Origin: Cladosporium sp. IMV 00045
Lineage: Eukaryota; Ascomycota; Dothideomycetes; Cladosporiales; Cladosporiaceae
DNA: 54,585 nucleotides
Assembly: GCA_001931905.2 (NCBI GenBank)
Contig: MSJI02000478.1
Location: 1 to 54,585, forward strand
Direction: 5' to 3'
Position numbers and translations under genes: made by a program. Positions within the stretch are counted from its first letter, which is position 1; each line of letters begins with the position of its first letter. The notes beneath the pieces were generated by a model. The model saw only the letters and a list, made by a program, of their open reading frames with translations. It searched no databases and was not told where the DNA came from. Shown piece after piece: positions 22,497-33,487 of this stretch.

Positions 22497-22897
22497 TTTT
22501 GCGTTTCGAACGGCGCAGGAAGCAACTTCTTTGTAAGATTGGCCTTCCACGTATGAGATTTTGGGATTCGTAAGAATGGCAGATTGACGTTTTTTGAAGC
22601 AAGTCACTCCGAGGAGTCCGACTAGCGCAACGCTCGATTCGATCGCTCACATTTCACGTGCCCAACTACCATCGATGTAATCCAAGCTTCCGAATCCTTC
22701 GGTGGCTAGGCAGTCGCAGTAAACCGGATTCCAAAGCTCACAATCCAATGACATGGGTTGCTTCAACGAATGAAACGCATAATGAAACGATTCGTTCGAT
22801 CTAAATGAACAACAACGACCCAAATCATGAATGTATACAATCCTAGCGAACGAGTATGTCCTCCATTACCAGCCTATTACGATTACCTGCTAGAGCA
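22497..22897. other. Intergenic
   Basis: Promoter region of the module gene (copy 2) and 3' flank of the GH16-like/AT3 gene; both are on the minus strand. Nothing else is recognised. Confidence 0.5.
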
Positions 22898-25800
22898 TTA
22901 CTCCAACCCAACATCTCGTTTTCGAGTATACGATTGCCCAAAGTGTACTTCCACATCTTTCTTTTCAATCGGCCAATGGGTCGGCTTCCACCGAACCGGC
23001 TCTTCGCTCGCAGAAAGCCAGATGTTCCGTGTCATCTCTTTACCCAACATCTCCATGACAGGCGTAACAACAGGCAAAATCGCAAATAAACAAGAGAAGC
23101 TGATGATCGCCACGAGCAAAATGTTGACCCAGTACTCCAGTCCAATGGAAGCGAAATACACGCACGCCAAGCTGCCGATCGACCACCAAACGAGTCCGTG
23201 GATGAGGTAGATTGTGAAAACGTGCGGGAACAAGAGCAAGAAGGGCTTTGTGGAGAAGAACTTCTGAGCCCAGACGGAAATCTCGACGATGAATTGTGCG
23301 CCGACGCAGCCGACTAGGCCGTTGAGCTTGGGCTGTGTGTAGTCTGGGTAGCCATGCGAGGGGGTCACACGGATACGGAGGCCAGTCAAAGGGTCCGGAT
23401 GAATACCCTTTTCGTTAGTGGAGAAAGAGTAGCCAGTCCAGACGGAGAGGAGGTCGTTGCCTAGAGAGCAGAACACCATTATCGAGGCGATAGTGATGAG
23501 AGGATACAGAACGTAGCCCTGAGACTGGATATACTTGCGGTATTTGAATGTGATGTCAAGATCCGCAAGAAGAAGACCACACCAGAAATAGGAGCCCCAG
23601 GAAAGCGCATACCAGTGATTGACAATGCAGAAGATGTAGTACCCGAAGCGTTTCCAAGGAGTCTTGATCTCCATGATGACCACGACGCCGAGGAGAACGA
23701 GCCAGCTGTTCTGCAGTTGCACTGGAATCGTCCAAAGCACACCTAATAAGCTGTCAGTATCGACTCAACACGAGAAGAAGCAGATTTTCATACCAGTACA
23801 GTAGTTCCAAGTCAGCTGCGGGGCGGCATTGGGAATAAGATATATCAACTGCAAGGTTTCGTTCAAGAACCAGCCAAAGTTGGGATAGACCGATGTCATT
23901 GGCCAGGGTGACCAAGTAATACTGGGTAAGTATTCGAGATAAGTGATTGCTCCAACATCCATAAGAAAATACTCAAGCAGGATGACAGAGACGATTGGTA
24001 TCATGAACCTCGGCGTACGGCACACCGTCTTCTCGGCGATGAACTTTAAATCCCCTTTGCGAAGATAACCAGTCGTCAAGAACCGAGTAGATGTGGTGAA
24101 GAACAGTCCCGTCCAGATGTTGTTGAAGAAGAATGGTTCTATCGTGCGTCGGGTCCAGTACTCGCTAGCATAGTGCTGATCCAGGTATTCCATAACAGTA
24201 GACGGTGCATACGTGAGAACAAAATGTGTAGTGGCTACAAGAATGGAGCAAAGAGCCACCAGTCCAGCGAGATAGTCTACACGAGTGCGTTGTTGCGGAA
24301 CCTGTGCTGCATCAATCGGTTTCGCCGCCGACACAGTCGGTTGAGGGGACTTTGCAGCCTCATGAGCACCTGGAACAGCGCCAGCGAGACCTGCGTTACT
24401 CTGGCCTGCAACGGCACTACTAGCTGTTACAACACCATCGACTTCCAAATCACCTCTCGGAGCTGCGGGGTCTGTGGTGTCAAAGTAGGTTCTGGTCGAC
24501 GGTCCGCGTTGCCGAACATCGAAATTGTTCAACTCAAGGCCTGCCGAAGCTGGAAGCGCGCTACTGCTCTGTATTGGCGTAATTTGATCAACATCTGAAG
24601 GGCTTTGAACCTCGTAAATGTTGCTTTGCAGGGTATCCTTCGACTCATACGGCGCGGCAGCCGCACCAAAGGTGACAGTACTTGCAGCTTGTGAATCGGT
24701 CGGAACAAGGAGAGGTCGTTTGAAAGTCCCCGACTGATTCTTGCTCAGGTACGGTCGTCGTCCTTCAACATGGTGGTCTTCGATTGGTTTCCTTGAGCTT
24801 TTTCTCGTGCTGACTCCAGTCAGCTCCACATCAGACTGGTGTGATTTCAGAGGTGGGCGGGCCGATGGCTTCTTTGAGATGGCCTTCTTCGACAGGCCGA
24901 AGATGATCAGAATAGATGTCATGACGACGCTTGCTATTGCCAAAGCGATAGCCACTGTGCTCAAACTCTCCGACTCCTTTTCGCTGACAAGAAGATCGTC
25001 CGATTTCATCTCCATGTCGATCGTATACGGCGTGCTAATCCTCAGCGTCTCATCTTCAGTCGAGCAGAAGTTCTCGGCGGAGCAATTGGCGGGTCGCTCT
25101 TGGGGAGAGCTGACGGATGAGTTGAAGAATAGTCTAACCCAGCCAAGCGCAGCGCCACTGTCAATCTCGGGAGGACCTTGCGTCCAGTCCGGTAAGCCCA
25201 GCGACCAGTGTTTGACCGAGAAGCTCACAGGTAAGGTCCAATTCGAAGCAGGCATGGTGCGAGTCTTATTCACGCCAGCAAACCACTCGATGCTCTCCTC
25301 ATTCCAGTCCATTCGGTACTCCCAGAAGTCCCAGGGGCTTTGCATGTAATCGTCTCCGAGAAGAGTGGTGTAATTCACGCTGTTCTCGGGTAGCGGGGCC
25401 TGCCCATTGGTGGTAGTGGCATACTTCGCTGTCACACCTGAGTCGTCCATACTCAGAAGATCCAATTCGGCCGAAATCGACTCATTGTGAAGCAACCTCA
25501 TAGCCAACGCACTTCCACCGCCGGCGTAAGGCGCTGGTGATCTCAGGAATGCTCGAAAGCTGCCGTACTGCATGTCCTGTCGCTTAGTCTCGATTTCGGC
25601 ACCGTTCACGAGGTGCTCCGGTGTCTTCGCGGAGACGTTGAGATTGAGCCATCCGGGCTCGATATTCCAGGTCGATCCATTCTCGTAGTAAACGTTCGAT
25701 TCCAAAGCTCCCTCGCGAAAATAAATGCCCCAGCCCTTTTCGTATGGGTGTTCGTAGCTCGATGTATTGAAAGCGTCGCCAAGCTCGCCAGTCTCGTTGA

Positions 25801-26059
25801 AATAGACGATAAGTGAGTCGGTAAATGATCGTCCGGTTAAAGGGTCAAGGAAGCCACAGTGGCAGTCTGAAGGAACGACGCTGGGTGTACTGTCTGCTTG
25901 ATCCTCGCCATCTTCTTCGGTATTCTCCAGATCCTCAAAGTCGCCGTTGTTGTTGTCCGGTGTATCTAAGTCTTCGGTGCCGGTTTCATCTTGCCCATGC
26001 GCTACGCTGAAAAGGAGAGCATGAAGCAAAATAGCGAAGAGCAGCCAGAACGAGGGCAT
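22898..26059 (-). CDS. GH16-like / acyltransferase-3 fusion membrane protein
   Basis: Two exons (23794-26059, 22898-23742; 51-nt intron) give 1036 residues. The ATG at 26059 (GCAGCCATGC) begins a signal peptide, 1-22. An acidic spacer leads to a GH16-type beta-sandwich domain at ~65-320, recognisable from its strand pattern and the late WxxxGPP element; many N-x-S/T sites fit an outside location. The canonical GH16 active-site strand E-x-D-x-x-E reads ELDLLS (~198-203), so the second Glu, normally the acid/base, is Ser. A span at ~369-389 and a ~200-residue disordered cytosolic linker follow, then an acyltransferase-3 domain (PF01757 type, ten or so spans) from about 593 to the end. In its first span the conserved R-x10-H pair is V601/H612: His kept, Arg lost. 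It may recognise a surface glycan and move an acyl group across the membrane; that is inference. Confidence 0.8.
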
Positions 26060-27029
26060 GGCTGCTGCAACGACTGTAGCGAACGTACATCTCACCACCG
26101 ACTCACAAAGAAGCGATGCTGGACAAGATCAAAGCACTTGTGTCGTAAATGTGGTACAACAAGAGGAAGAAAAGCACCTACCTGCCGCCACCAGCTTCTC
26201 ATCCCACATCGCGTAAGGCGAGACAAGGCAAAAGCATGCTGGCATCTGGGACCAGTGGTAGCAGTGCGAATGAATGGCCGCCGCCCCGAACGCCATCATT
26301 GCTATCGAGCAAACCCCTTCATCAACAACCAAAGGCCGTTTGTTGCGGAGAAGAGGAGAGGCGGGAAGACGTTGGAGGGCCGAATTGCATGGCGCTCGCT
26401 GACCCTTGCAGCTTGTTCCTGCCGGGCCCGCATCAAGCCCAAAACTATAGTTTCCAAGCATCTTGGTCCTGCGGCTTGACACAACCTTTTCGCCACCAAT
26501 AACATGGAGCTTGGCTAATGTCGTCGACATATGCCCTGCAGAAAATTTCGACCTTTCTCATGATGAGTATGACACGCAAATTCAACAGTCTCTGGTCATT
26601 TGGACCACCGTTGCTGTTGTGGCTCAATCACTAATCAAACACCATCGATAACCCTCTTCACCCCATCCGAAAAGAGTATTTGTGGCGTTCGCTTGCCGGC
26701 AGAGAATCCCGCTACCCATGTGCATACATGCGGCCTGCCGCAGACCGTCGTCTTGAATCAAGATAGCAAAGCGTCGATGACGCGGCCCTGAGCTCCAAGA
26801 TATTGAGCTGTCTTATTTGCCCTCGGCGGCGCTACGTGCTGCTTGCTTTTGTTGTCAAGAGATGCGAAAGCATCCAAATATGGCGCATGTGCTGGTGGAT
26901 CTCTGAAGATATCGGCATGTGATAATGTTGGTGGTCGTGATCGACAAATGAGTGATCAGTTGTTCTCTATCATAAAATTACTATTATACCAATATCTTTC
27001 CCAGTACACGATTCATCATGTAAACCGTA
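26060..27029. other. Intergenic, 970 bp
   Basis: Promoter region of the GH16-like/AT3 gene and 3' flank of the GT2-like gene. Several overlapping short frames are present, none convincing. Confidence 0.5.
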
Positions 27030-28490
27030 TTAAAATGCTCCCAAAAATACTCCAACCTGCGCGTAAACGTCAACAATAGCTTGCCCCAGCACCATCAGTG
27101 GATACAACATAAGTAAGATCGGGAATGCCCAGCCAGGAGGCGCATATTCCGAGGCTGCCTTGTGTATCATGGCTACAGTCCCTACAAGGCATATTAGTCC
27201 TGAGACAATCAGCCAGATAGAGATGTGATAAGGGAAGAATATCAGTCTAGAAAACTCCGCTGTTGACTGAGGCGTGTTGCTGAAGAGGAGGGCGAGAGCC
27301 AGACTGAAGTACTGCACGATTGCGTGCGAGCCCAAGCGTGTCAAGAGCAGGGCGAAAAGAATGCAGATCCGCTGCTTGAATGTGCGCGCTGCCGGCTTCG
27401 ATCCTGCCTTCTCCGTCGTTGTGGAAATTTGCTTGGGCTTAGTGAAGGCAAGCCGAACGTATGGTAGAATCGCGACCCATTCTGCTGTTGATTGTACTTG
27501 AAGTTGTGAACACCCAAGAAGAGTCTGTGGACATTTCGTGTAGGTGATCACGCTGAGGTCGTAGGCGGCTCTGGTGCCTTGCGAGTACGCGGAGAAGGCG
27601 AGAGCAGGGCCGTTGTGTCTGACAGAGGTTCCCTTCAGGGATCTGGCAGCGTCTTGCAGTGAAGCAGATCGACCATAAATGGCGTTTCCATGAGAAACTG
27701 GGAGTCCCCAGGTCAAGGTACGCCCAGGCAAAGTCAAACCATAAAAGGCATCCTGTTGGAATGCGGCCAAAGATGAGAAACTGGCTTGATACATGGACGT
27801 CCCAGATGGCCAGGCTAGTACGCTCCTGCTTTGGAGAATGTCGATCTTCTTGTCTGAGGCAAGCCGTTCAACAGCATGCCTCAGTGCATGTGGATGAGGT
27901 GATTCTGATGCTCGAAAGATCGCGGTGATCTCAGGCAATGGACCGCTTTGGCGATCTTGCACGTTGCAGAGGTGATTGACAAGATTTTCGTCGTCGCCAT
28001 GATCTGGGAGTACCGTGATGCGTAGCCTGCCAGCGGGATATAGAACAGTCTCTCGTAAGTTGCGAGCACGCTCGTGGCTGCTACTGTGGCCATCATAGAC
28101 AACGATTTCGACATATGGCAATTCTTCCGCGTTCTTCCAGCCGGATTGGGCGTTTTTAGCAACCGTCTTGCGTGCCTCTCTCAGGAATGACAGGCCGTCG
28201 TAAGTCTCTAATAGACTTGTTCCAGCAAGCAGCGTTCCGATAGCAAGGTAAAGAAACCACACGACCTTCACTGCCTCTCTCGGCAAGAGCGTGTATATTG
28301 AGATCGAGAAGATGAAGTAGGATATCATGAAAATGGCAGGCGACCAGCGCCACAGCGTGTTGAGCATGCTTCCTGTATTCGGCTGGGCTGTAGGATTCTC
28401 AAGTCGTTGGAGTTGTTGCTGTGGCCCAAGTTGATGGTTTTCGTGGATATCCACGGTCGGGCCAGTGGCACCTTTGGCGTCTGTGTTCAT
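27030..28490 (-). CDS. GT2-like membrane protein lacking canonical catalytic motifs
   Basis: A single-exon protein of 486 residues from ATG at 28490. Two spans near 45-95 are followed by a cytosolic domain of about 250 residues and three or four C-terminal spans, the layout of processive family 2 glycosyltransferases (polysaccharide/chitin/hyaluronan synthase type). The domain has the expected order: LPYVEIVVYD near the start, ITAIFRASESPHPHALRHAV where the DxD strand should be, and IDILQSRSVL after it. However, the DAD-type metal site reads RASES, no TED motif is seen (the matching place has HNGPALAF), and instead of QxxRW there is QSTAEW. It is therefore either an inactive relative or a divergent enzyme. 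It is divergently transcribed from an acyltransferase-3 gene and followed by the GH16-like/AT3 gene, so a role in a surface-glycan system is plausible but unproven. Confidence 0.7.
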   Translation of the reverse strand: MNTDAKGATGPTVDIHENHQLGPQQQLQRLENPTAQPNTGSMLNTLWRWSPAIFMISYFIFSISIYTLLPREAVKVVWFLYLAIGTLLAGTSLLETYDGLSFLREARKTVAKNAQSGWKNAEELPYVEIVVYDGHSSSHERARNLRETVLYPAGRLRITVLPDHGDDENLVNHLCNVQDRQSGPLPEITAIFRASESPHPHALRHAVERLASDKKIDILQSRSVLAWPSGTSMYQASFSSLAAFQQDAFYGLTLPGRTLTWGLPVSHGNAIYGRSASLQDAARSLKGTSVRHNGPALAFSAYSQGTRAAYDLSVITYTKCPQTLLGCSQLQVQSTAEWVAILPYVRLAFTKPKQISTTTEKAGSKPAARTFKQRICILFALLLTRLGSHAIVQYFSLALALLFSNTPQSTAEFSRLIFFPYHISIWLIVSGLICLVGTVAMIHKAASEYAPPGWAFPILLMLYPLMVLGQAIVDVYAQVGVFLGAF

Positions 28491-29293
28491 TACTGCAGCC
28501 TTGCCTTCCCAGTTCTGCGGCCGTCCAGTATATTGCAGGTATCAGTGCGCTATGGCCTGTCGGGATTGCCAGGTCGTGAGTCGCAAGACCTACCTATGCA
28601 CAGCATAATGGCGACGTGGCGCCTATGCCTGTCAAATAGCGCCATGCACGATGAGGCTGCTGGTCTGCTCTGAAGACGTCCTGTTGTTGACAAGGTACAC
28701 TAGCCCATGGAGTCCCCAAGCTCTAGGCTGGGCCCGTCTCACGCCGTTGCATCTTGACTGGCGGGTCATATTATACCAAGCCTCAGCAGTCTGAGCTTGC
28801 ACGGGTTGGGTCAAAGTGTATGGAATCACAGCCAATTATCAGAAGCGTCGTACGCCAAGACGGACTTCAAATCCAGCCTTTCATTTTTGGCTGTGGTTTT
28901 GTGGCACGACTTTGCCGCGTCTAAAGGTAAAGCGATTCATAATTTGCATGCAACTCGGGTACGGCGCACCACTGTACTTATTAATATGCATGAGATGAGG
29001 CTATTTTCAACTGGGCACCCGATCCAACCTCGTGCGGGTAGGGCTCAGGATGCAGGTCAACACTGTGGACCGCGTCAGCGATATGCCTCTTGTGCTCTTT
29101 ACTCAGCCTTAGACACGCCTTATTATTACTGGCACAAGGTAGTCTAATAGCCAGCAGCGCAATTGCGCCCATACGTTCGTTCGAAATTAAAGCCTGGCTT
29201 CACCCTGAATGCACAAGACGACGGATATTCCCTCCACAACAGCGACAACGGCCGAACATCTTCTCCCGCCAGGTCTGGCAATTTCCTTGGACA
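28491..29293. promoter_or_regulatory. Divergent intergenic region, GT2-like / acyltransferase-3
   Basis: About 800 bp lie between the start codons of two divergent genes of the putative glycan locus, so both promoters must be here. Shared control is possible. I could not identify a specific operator. Confidence 0.5.
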
Positions 29294-30773
29294 ATGGCCA
29301 GCAAAGGCGAGCATCAACAGGCCTCGATGGCTATATCAGACAATGCAGCGTACGAGCACAGAAATGCCCCCAAGTGGATTTCTTCGATCCTGCCTTCCTC
29401 TGTCACCCACAGATGGCCACGGAGCTCACCGAACTCGGCTTCACAGCCGTACGATCGCAATCAGGACTATCTCACCGGCATCCGGGGCGTTCTTGTGCCA
29501 ATGGCATTCCTTTGGACATTCCTCCAAACACTCGCACCAGCCTCAGTGAAGGGTACAGAGCAATTTGATGGACCTGCGTACCAACTAGCCCTTCGCAAAT
29601 CACTTTCGGTACTCTTCTGGAACGACACTCTGATTTACGGCAGCATTATCTTTTTATCTGCGCGAACAATATGCTTGCCTTTCCTTCTTGAGCCCACCAA
29701 GACTGTACTGGCCAGTACGGTCTTTCGAAGGGGACTCCGCCTCTGGTTCCCAATTGCTGCGGCGCTCATCGTTGTATACTTTGTCTTCACACACGCCATG
29801 GGTGGCAACATCTACCTTACCGACTTCGCGACTTTGACAGGTCATAATACCCTTGACACCGATCTCTACATTCTCCCTAGCTCGCTCGCCAATTTCAACG
29901 CTATCTTCATGACGTTCTGGACAACACACGACTTCCAGACTCAAGCGGCAAACTGGGCATTTCCCACGCAGATGTTGTGGGTGATCTCAGCGGTATTCCA
30001 ACAAAGCTACACCGTCTACATGACTATGGTGATCATCCCCTATACGAGAGCTCGCTGGCGAGTTCTTGGTGCTTTTGCTTTCATCTTGACGGCGTGGTGG
30101 GTGTATTCTTGGGCTTGGTATTCCATCTCTGGTCTGCTTATCGCGGACGCAGTAATGAACATGGACCTCAGACCTGGCGGCAATGGCTCTTACTTCAGTA
30201 TCGGCAAGATCAACATTCCATTCTGGATGCTCGGCGCGCTTTCAATGATCGCTGGTTTCACGATGCAGTTCGTCTGGGTTGCAGCCCGCCCGGATCTCCA
30301 GAACGCAGAGCTTTTTTACCACACCGGAATCTACACCACCGGCGGGCTGAACACCGGCGTTGATGTGACAGCTGCTCAGATCCGTGCAGATTGTTATCTC
30401 ATCGTGCTGGGCTTTTCACTCATCCTTGAAACTTCGTCCGAAATGCAGTCTATCTTCCGCAACAGGTTCCTCGTTGCTCTAGGGAAGAGATCACTGAGTG
30501 AGCTCCCCTTAAGTCTGATCGCTCCCTCAGATGGTCATAGCTAATTGACTTTCAGGCTACTTCCTCGTACAGTCAATTATCATCTACACTCTCGGCATTG
30601 AGACTGTCACTAATATGATTGGCGACGATATCTCTGGCTACGAAAGAGCGACCGGAGTGGCATTCATCGTTACCTTGCTTGTGACAATACTTGCGGCTGA
30701 AGCCATGCACTGGCTCGTCGAAGTCCCTTCCATTTGGTTTGGCCGCTGGCTCTTTGACTGGATCAGGAAGTAA
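29294..30773 (+). CDS. Acyltransferase-3 family membrane protein
   Basis: Two exons (29294-30497, 30556-30773; 58-nt intron with CTAATTGAC before the acceptor) give 473 residues. I chose the ATG at 29294 (GGACAATGG) because the upstream extension of the frame is not protein-like. After a ~55-residue hydrophilic leader, the acyltransferase-3 fold (PF01757) starts at DYLTGIRG and continues through about ten membrane spans to a short basic end, FDWIRK. These proteins typically move acetyl or acyl groups onto carbohydrates at or across a membrane. The first-span R-x10-H pair is R64/T75: the Arg is kept and the His is lost, the mirror image of the acyltransferase domain fused to GH16 nearby. Two N-x-S/T sites are visible. 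It is the last gene of the membrane-protein island. Confidence 0.85.
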
Positions 30774-30981
30774 CAGGCGGGTCTGGTATGCGATTCTTTA
30801 TTATTCTCGCCAGAATCGAAACCCAGACCGTAGCAAATCGGATCCGCCTGCAGACGATCTCCAAACTGCATAGGTTGCCGGTCATAGCAGCTTCCTCATA
30901 TCATGTACGCCAAATCATGTGCCCTGCGGTTGTTACGATGCTGCCTGAAGGACACTGTGTTGATCCTTTTTGGCCATGAGA

Positions 30982-31445
30982 TCAGCGAAGTTGCGGACCA
31001 GCGCACCTTGCTGGATCCTTCTTACTCCAATCACCCGCCTGCATTTGCGTGCCCTTCGCACACGGCGCCAGATCTTTCTGGTCATACGTGTTCTTCGCAG
31101 ACGACTCGGTCTTGCTGGCCTGTTGATCGTCAACCTTTGAGCCCAAAAACTATCCGGGGGTTCTTTGTCTTACAAGATGCATGCTGTTCCCAAGATCACC
31201 AAATGGGTCAATCCGATTTGACGCCATCTAGGAGGGTCTTCGTTCTGTTGCATGGGAACGATGTTTGTGGCAGCCGATGAGATGCCGCCTTCAAGACTTG
31301 AAGGTGTTGTCGAAGTGGAAGTATGGCGAACATGGTGTCGATATTGCAAGCATGTTACAATCATACTGGCTGCGGCCAGTACTGTTGCGAAGCTGCCGAA
31401 TATGATGGTCAATTGCCAATCTACACCAATCTGCTGGGATGCCAT
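30982..31445 (-). CDS. Small single-span membrane protein (hypothetical)
   Basis: From ATG at 31445 a frame encodes a polar start, one clear membrane span (~12-33, IIFGSFATVLAAASMIVTCL) and a basic RHHVRH juxtamembrane stretch. Unspliced it ends at 31170 (91 residues). A 50-nt intron at 31150-31199 (weak donor GTGATC, acceptor ATAG) would join it in frame to a hydrophilic tail ending at 30982, giving 137 residues with a sensible composition (KVDDQQASKTESSAK...). I recognise no family. The span and low-complexity Ser/Thr linker look real, but both exon structure and expression are uncertain. Confidence 0.4.
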
Positions 31446-32251
31446 GTTCTGTATGAATGTATTGTAAGTATGCTCTGTCCTCGTATGATGGGCCTGGAAC
31501 CCAGAGACTGCGACTTAAATGCAAACCGACTTTCTGGCATTGCAGTGTTCCATCATCCAGAGAACCCCTGCATTTCCAAATGCCTGAGCATAGGAACGTC
31601 AGCTATACTGCTGGCAGTCTCGTGTCATGAAGGGACACTGCCTGAATTGCCAGAAGCCAGGTTCGGTATACCAGAATTTCGAAGAGGCCCTAGGTGTTGC
31701 ATGCAGGGTCATGCGTGAGGCTGCATGCCGCGGCCTCTTTCAGCAAAGCGTTACTGTACTCTGCTGCCGCTGTGACCCGAGCTAGCACTGCCGGACTGTT
31801 CGATGGCACTGCCAGAATCCTTGAGTGTGTCCATTCGTCAATCTTATGGTTACTTGATCCCGCCAATATGCACTAGCACTGCCTGATCTTCCTGAGCCAA
31901 TCAGACTCTACTTTATTGCCATCATACACTGAAACTACGACAGACACATTGTACAATGTTTACTTTAATTATGCTTTACCGCTTAACCAGACGCTCCTCC
32001 GTTTTGACGAAGCTACGATACTGAGAACGGTACCAATAGCCCGATATTAGACATTAGAGCCCAGTCTTTGTCAATTTGCGCCATACTAGAAGTCGGATTC
32101 ACCTTCGCGGGAACTGGAAGCACCATTGCACTTTGTTCGAAAGTAATCTCCGCCGTTGTGCTCTTCCTACAACAGACACCCTTTAGACACCGAGAAGCAG
32201 ATCTACGCCACCCGGTTGAAAAGTCTTTCTAAATCGTGTCGAAGTATTTGA
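31446..32251. other. Intergenic
   Basis: Lies between the small membrane-protein frame and the zinc-finger relic; AT-rich around 31,930-31,980. It could hold a missed 5' exon of the zinc-finger gene. Nothing is identified. Confidence 0.4.
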
Positions 32252-32365
32252 TACGATGTATCCTATCGCCGGCCGTGGAGAACGCCAACAAGAGAATTTG
32301 ATGCACAGTCTGGCGACCAAAGTCCACCAAGCAGCCGAGCATCTTCGACGTCCAGCGCGCGGAGC

Positions 32366-33386
32366 ATGATAGATGAGCGCGTGGAATGGGCGCATCAAGA
32401 GCGCATGAGGTCCGCGAGTAGGGAGCCATTTCCACCACAGTCGCCATTCTGTGAGAACTCGCCATTCTATGCCGAGTACATGGAAAATTCTTTCTCGACC
32501 GTCGACAGGAAGCCACTTGATACTTTCGAAGTACACCCTGATCATAGATATATATCTGCGTCGCCACCAGCCCCAGCATTCCCGATGGATGATTTGCCAA
32601 CCTCAGAGGCGCCCCAAAGGCTTCACAGAAGCAATGCGCTGATCCAGCGCAGGAAAAAGCGCCTACAAGACATGATCTCGGATGATCTATCGAATCTCGA
32701 ACGAAAATCCAAGCAAGCAGTGGCCGACAACCCTCATCTCTCCGAGCAAGAGCGCAAATTGATGGTTGATTCTGTCATGCAGGCCGTTGCCGAGGGATTT
32801 GGTGATGCACTTGATTCTGAAAGCCTCCAACTACCGCATACCAGAATCTTGAACGCTTCCAATGGTGCGCGAAGTCACAATCATGATTTAGAGCCCAAAT
32901 TTAGTTCCTTGGATGTCTCTTTGGGAACAACTGCGACCAGAGAAGTTTTCTTAGGAAATCACCAAGCAATGGCTGCGAAATTTCCTGGCAGAAAGGCTCC
33001 TCGTGCAGAACAAGGCATGCCAGTTGTGGCAGTATCTTCTCACACTGTTGAGGCACGTCGATCCACACCGTTCATTTGTACGATCTGTGGTCGCACTTTC
33101 TCCAGACGTACCGTCTTGAACAATCTACCAACGCTCCCACACTGGCGAGAAGCCATTCTCCTGCAGATTTGACGAATGCAGCCGAAGTTTTGCTCAACTG
33201 AGCGACAAAACCAGACACGAGAAAACACAGCATGGCGAGAAGAGCTTCATTTGCGGAGGCATCAGCAATCAAAGCTTACCATGGGGCTGCGGCAGGGCTT
33301 TCAGCAGGAAAGACGGACTTTTGGATCATCACAGGAGGACTGAGAAAGGGAAGCAATGCCTGGAAGAACGATCTTATGCCATGTGA
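32366..33386 (+). pseudogene. C2H2 zinc-finger protein gene broken by a frameshift
   Basis: The frame from ATG 32366 runs 268 codons to a stop at 33172. Its N-terminal part is a long hydrophilic region with a basic helix (RRKKRLQDMISDDLSNLERK). At the end is a zinc finger, ICTICGRTFSRRTVLNN, where the frame is lost exactly where the first zinc-binding His should come. From about base 33126 the next frame continues the gene: QRSHTGEKP linker, a second finger (C-x4-C...H-x4-H, CRFDECSRSF), a third element with WGCGRAFSRKDGLLDH, and a stop at 33384-33386. No intron can bridge the two frames. A deletion of two bases inside the His codon would explain the break. The Ser-rich frame is also open upstream to 32252, so the true start may lie further 5'. 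Either a pseudogene or a sequence error. Confidence 0.7.
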
Positions 33387-33487
33387 GGCGAAGAACATGT
33401 TGGCTGACAATTACAAACGTCCAATCCCGTTACTTTAGTCCGAGGATTGACTTCGCAAATCATCACATGCAGAGTGCTTTCATCATT

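Noticed and set aside
29090..29293. In-frame N-terminal extension of the acyltransferase-3 protein
   Set aside because: The extension is not protein-like, and the ATG at 29294 has a better context directly before a typical cytosolic leader.
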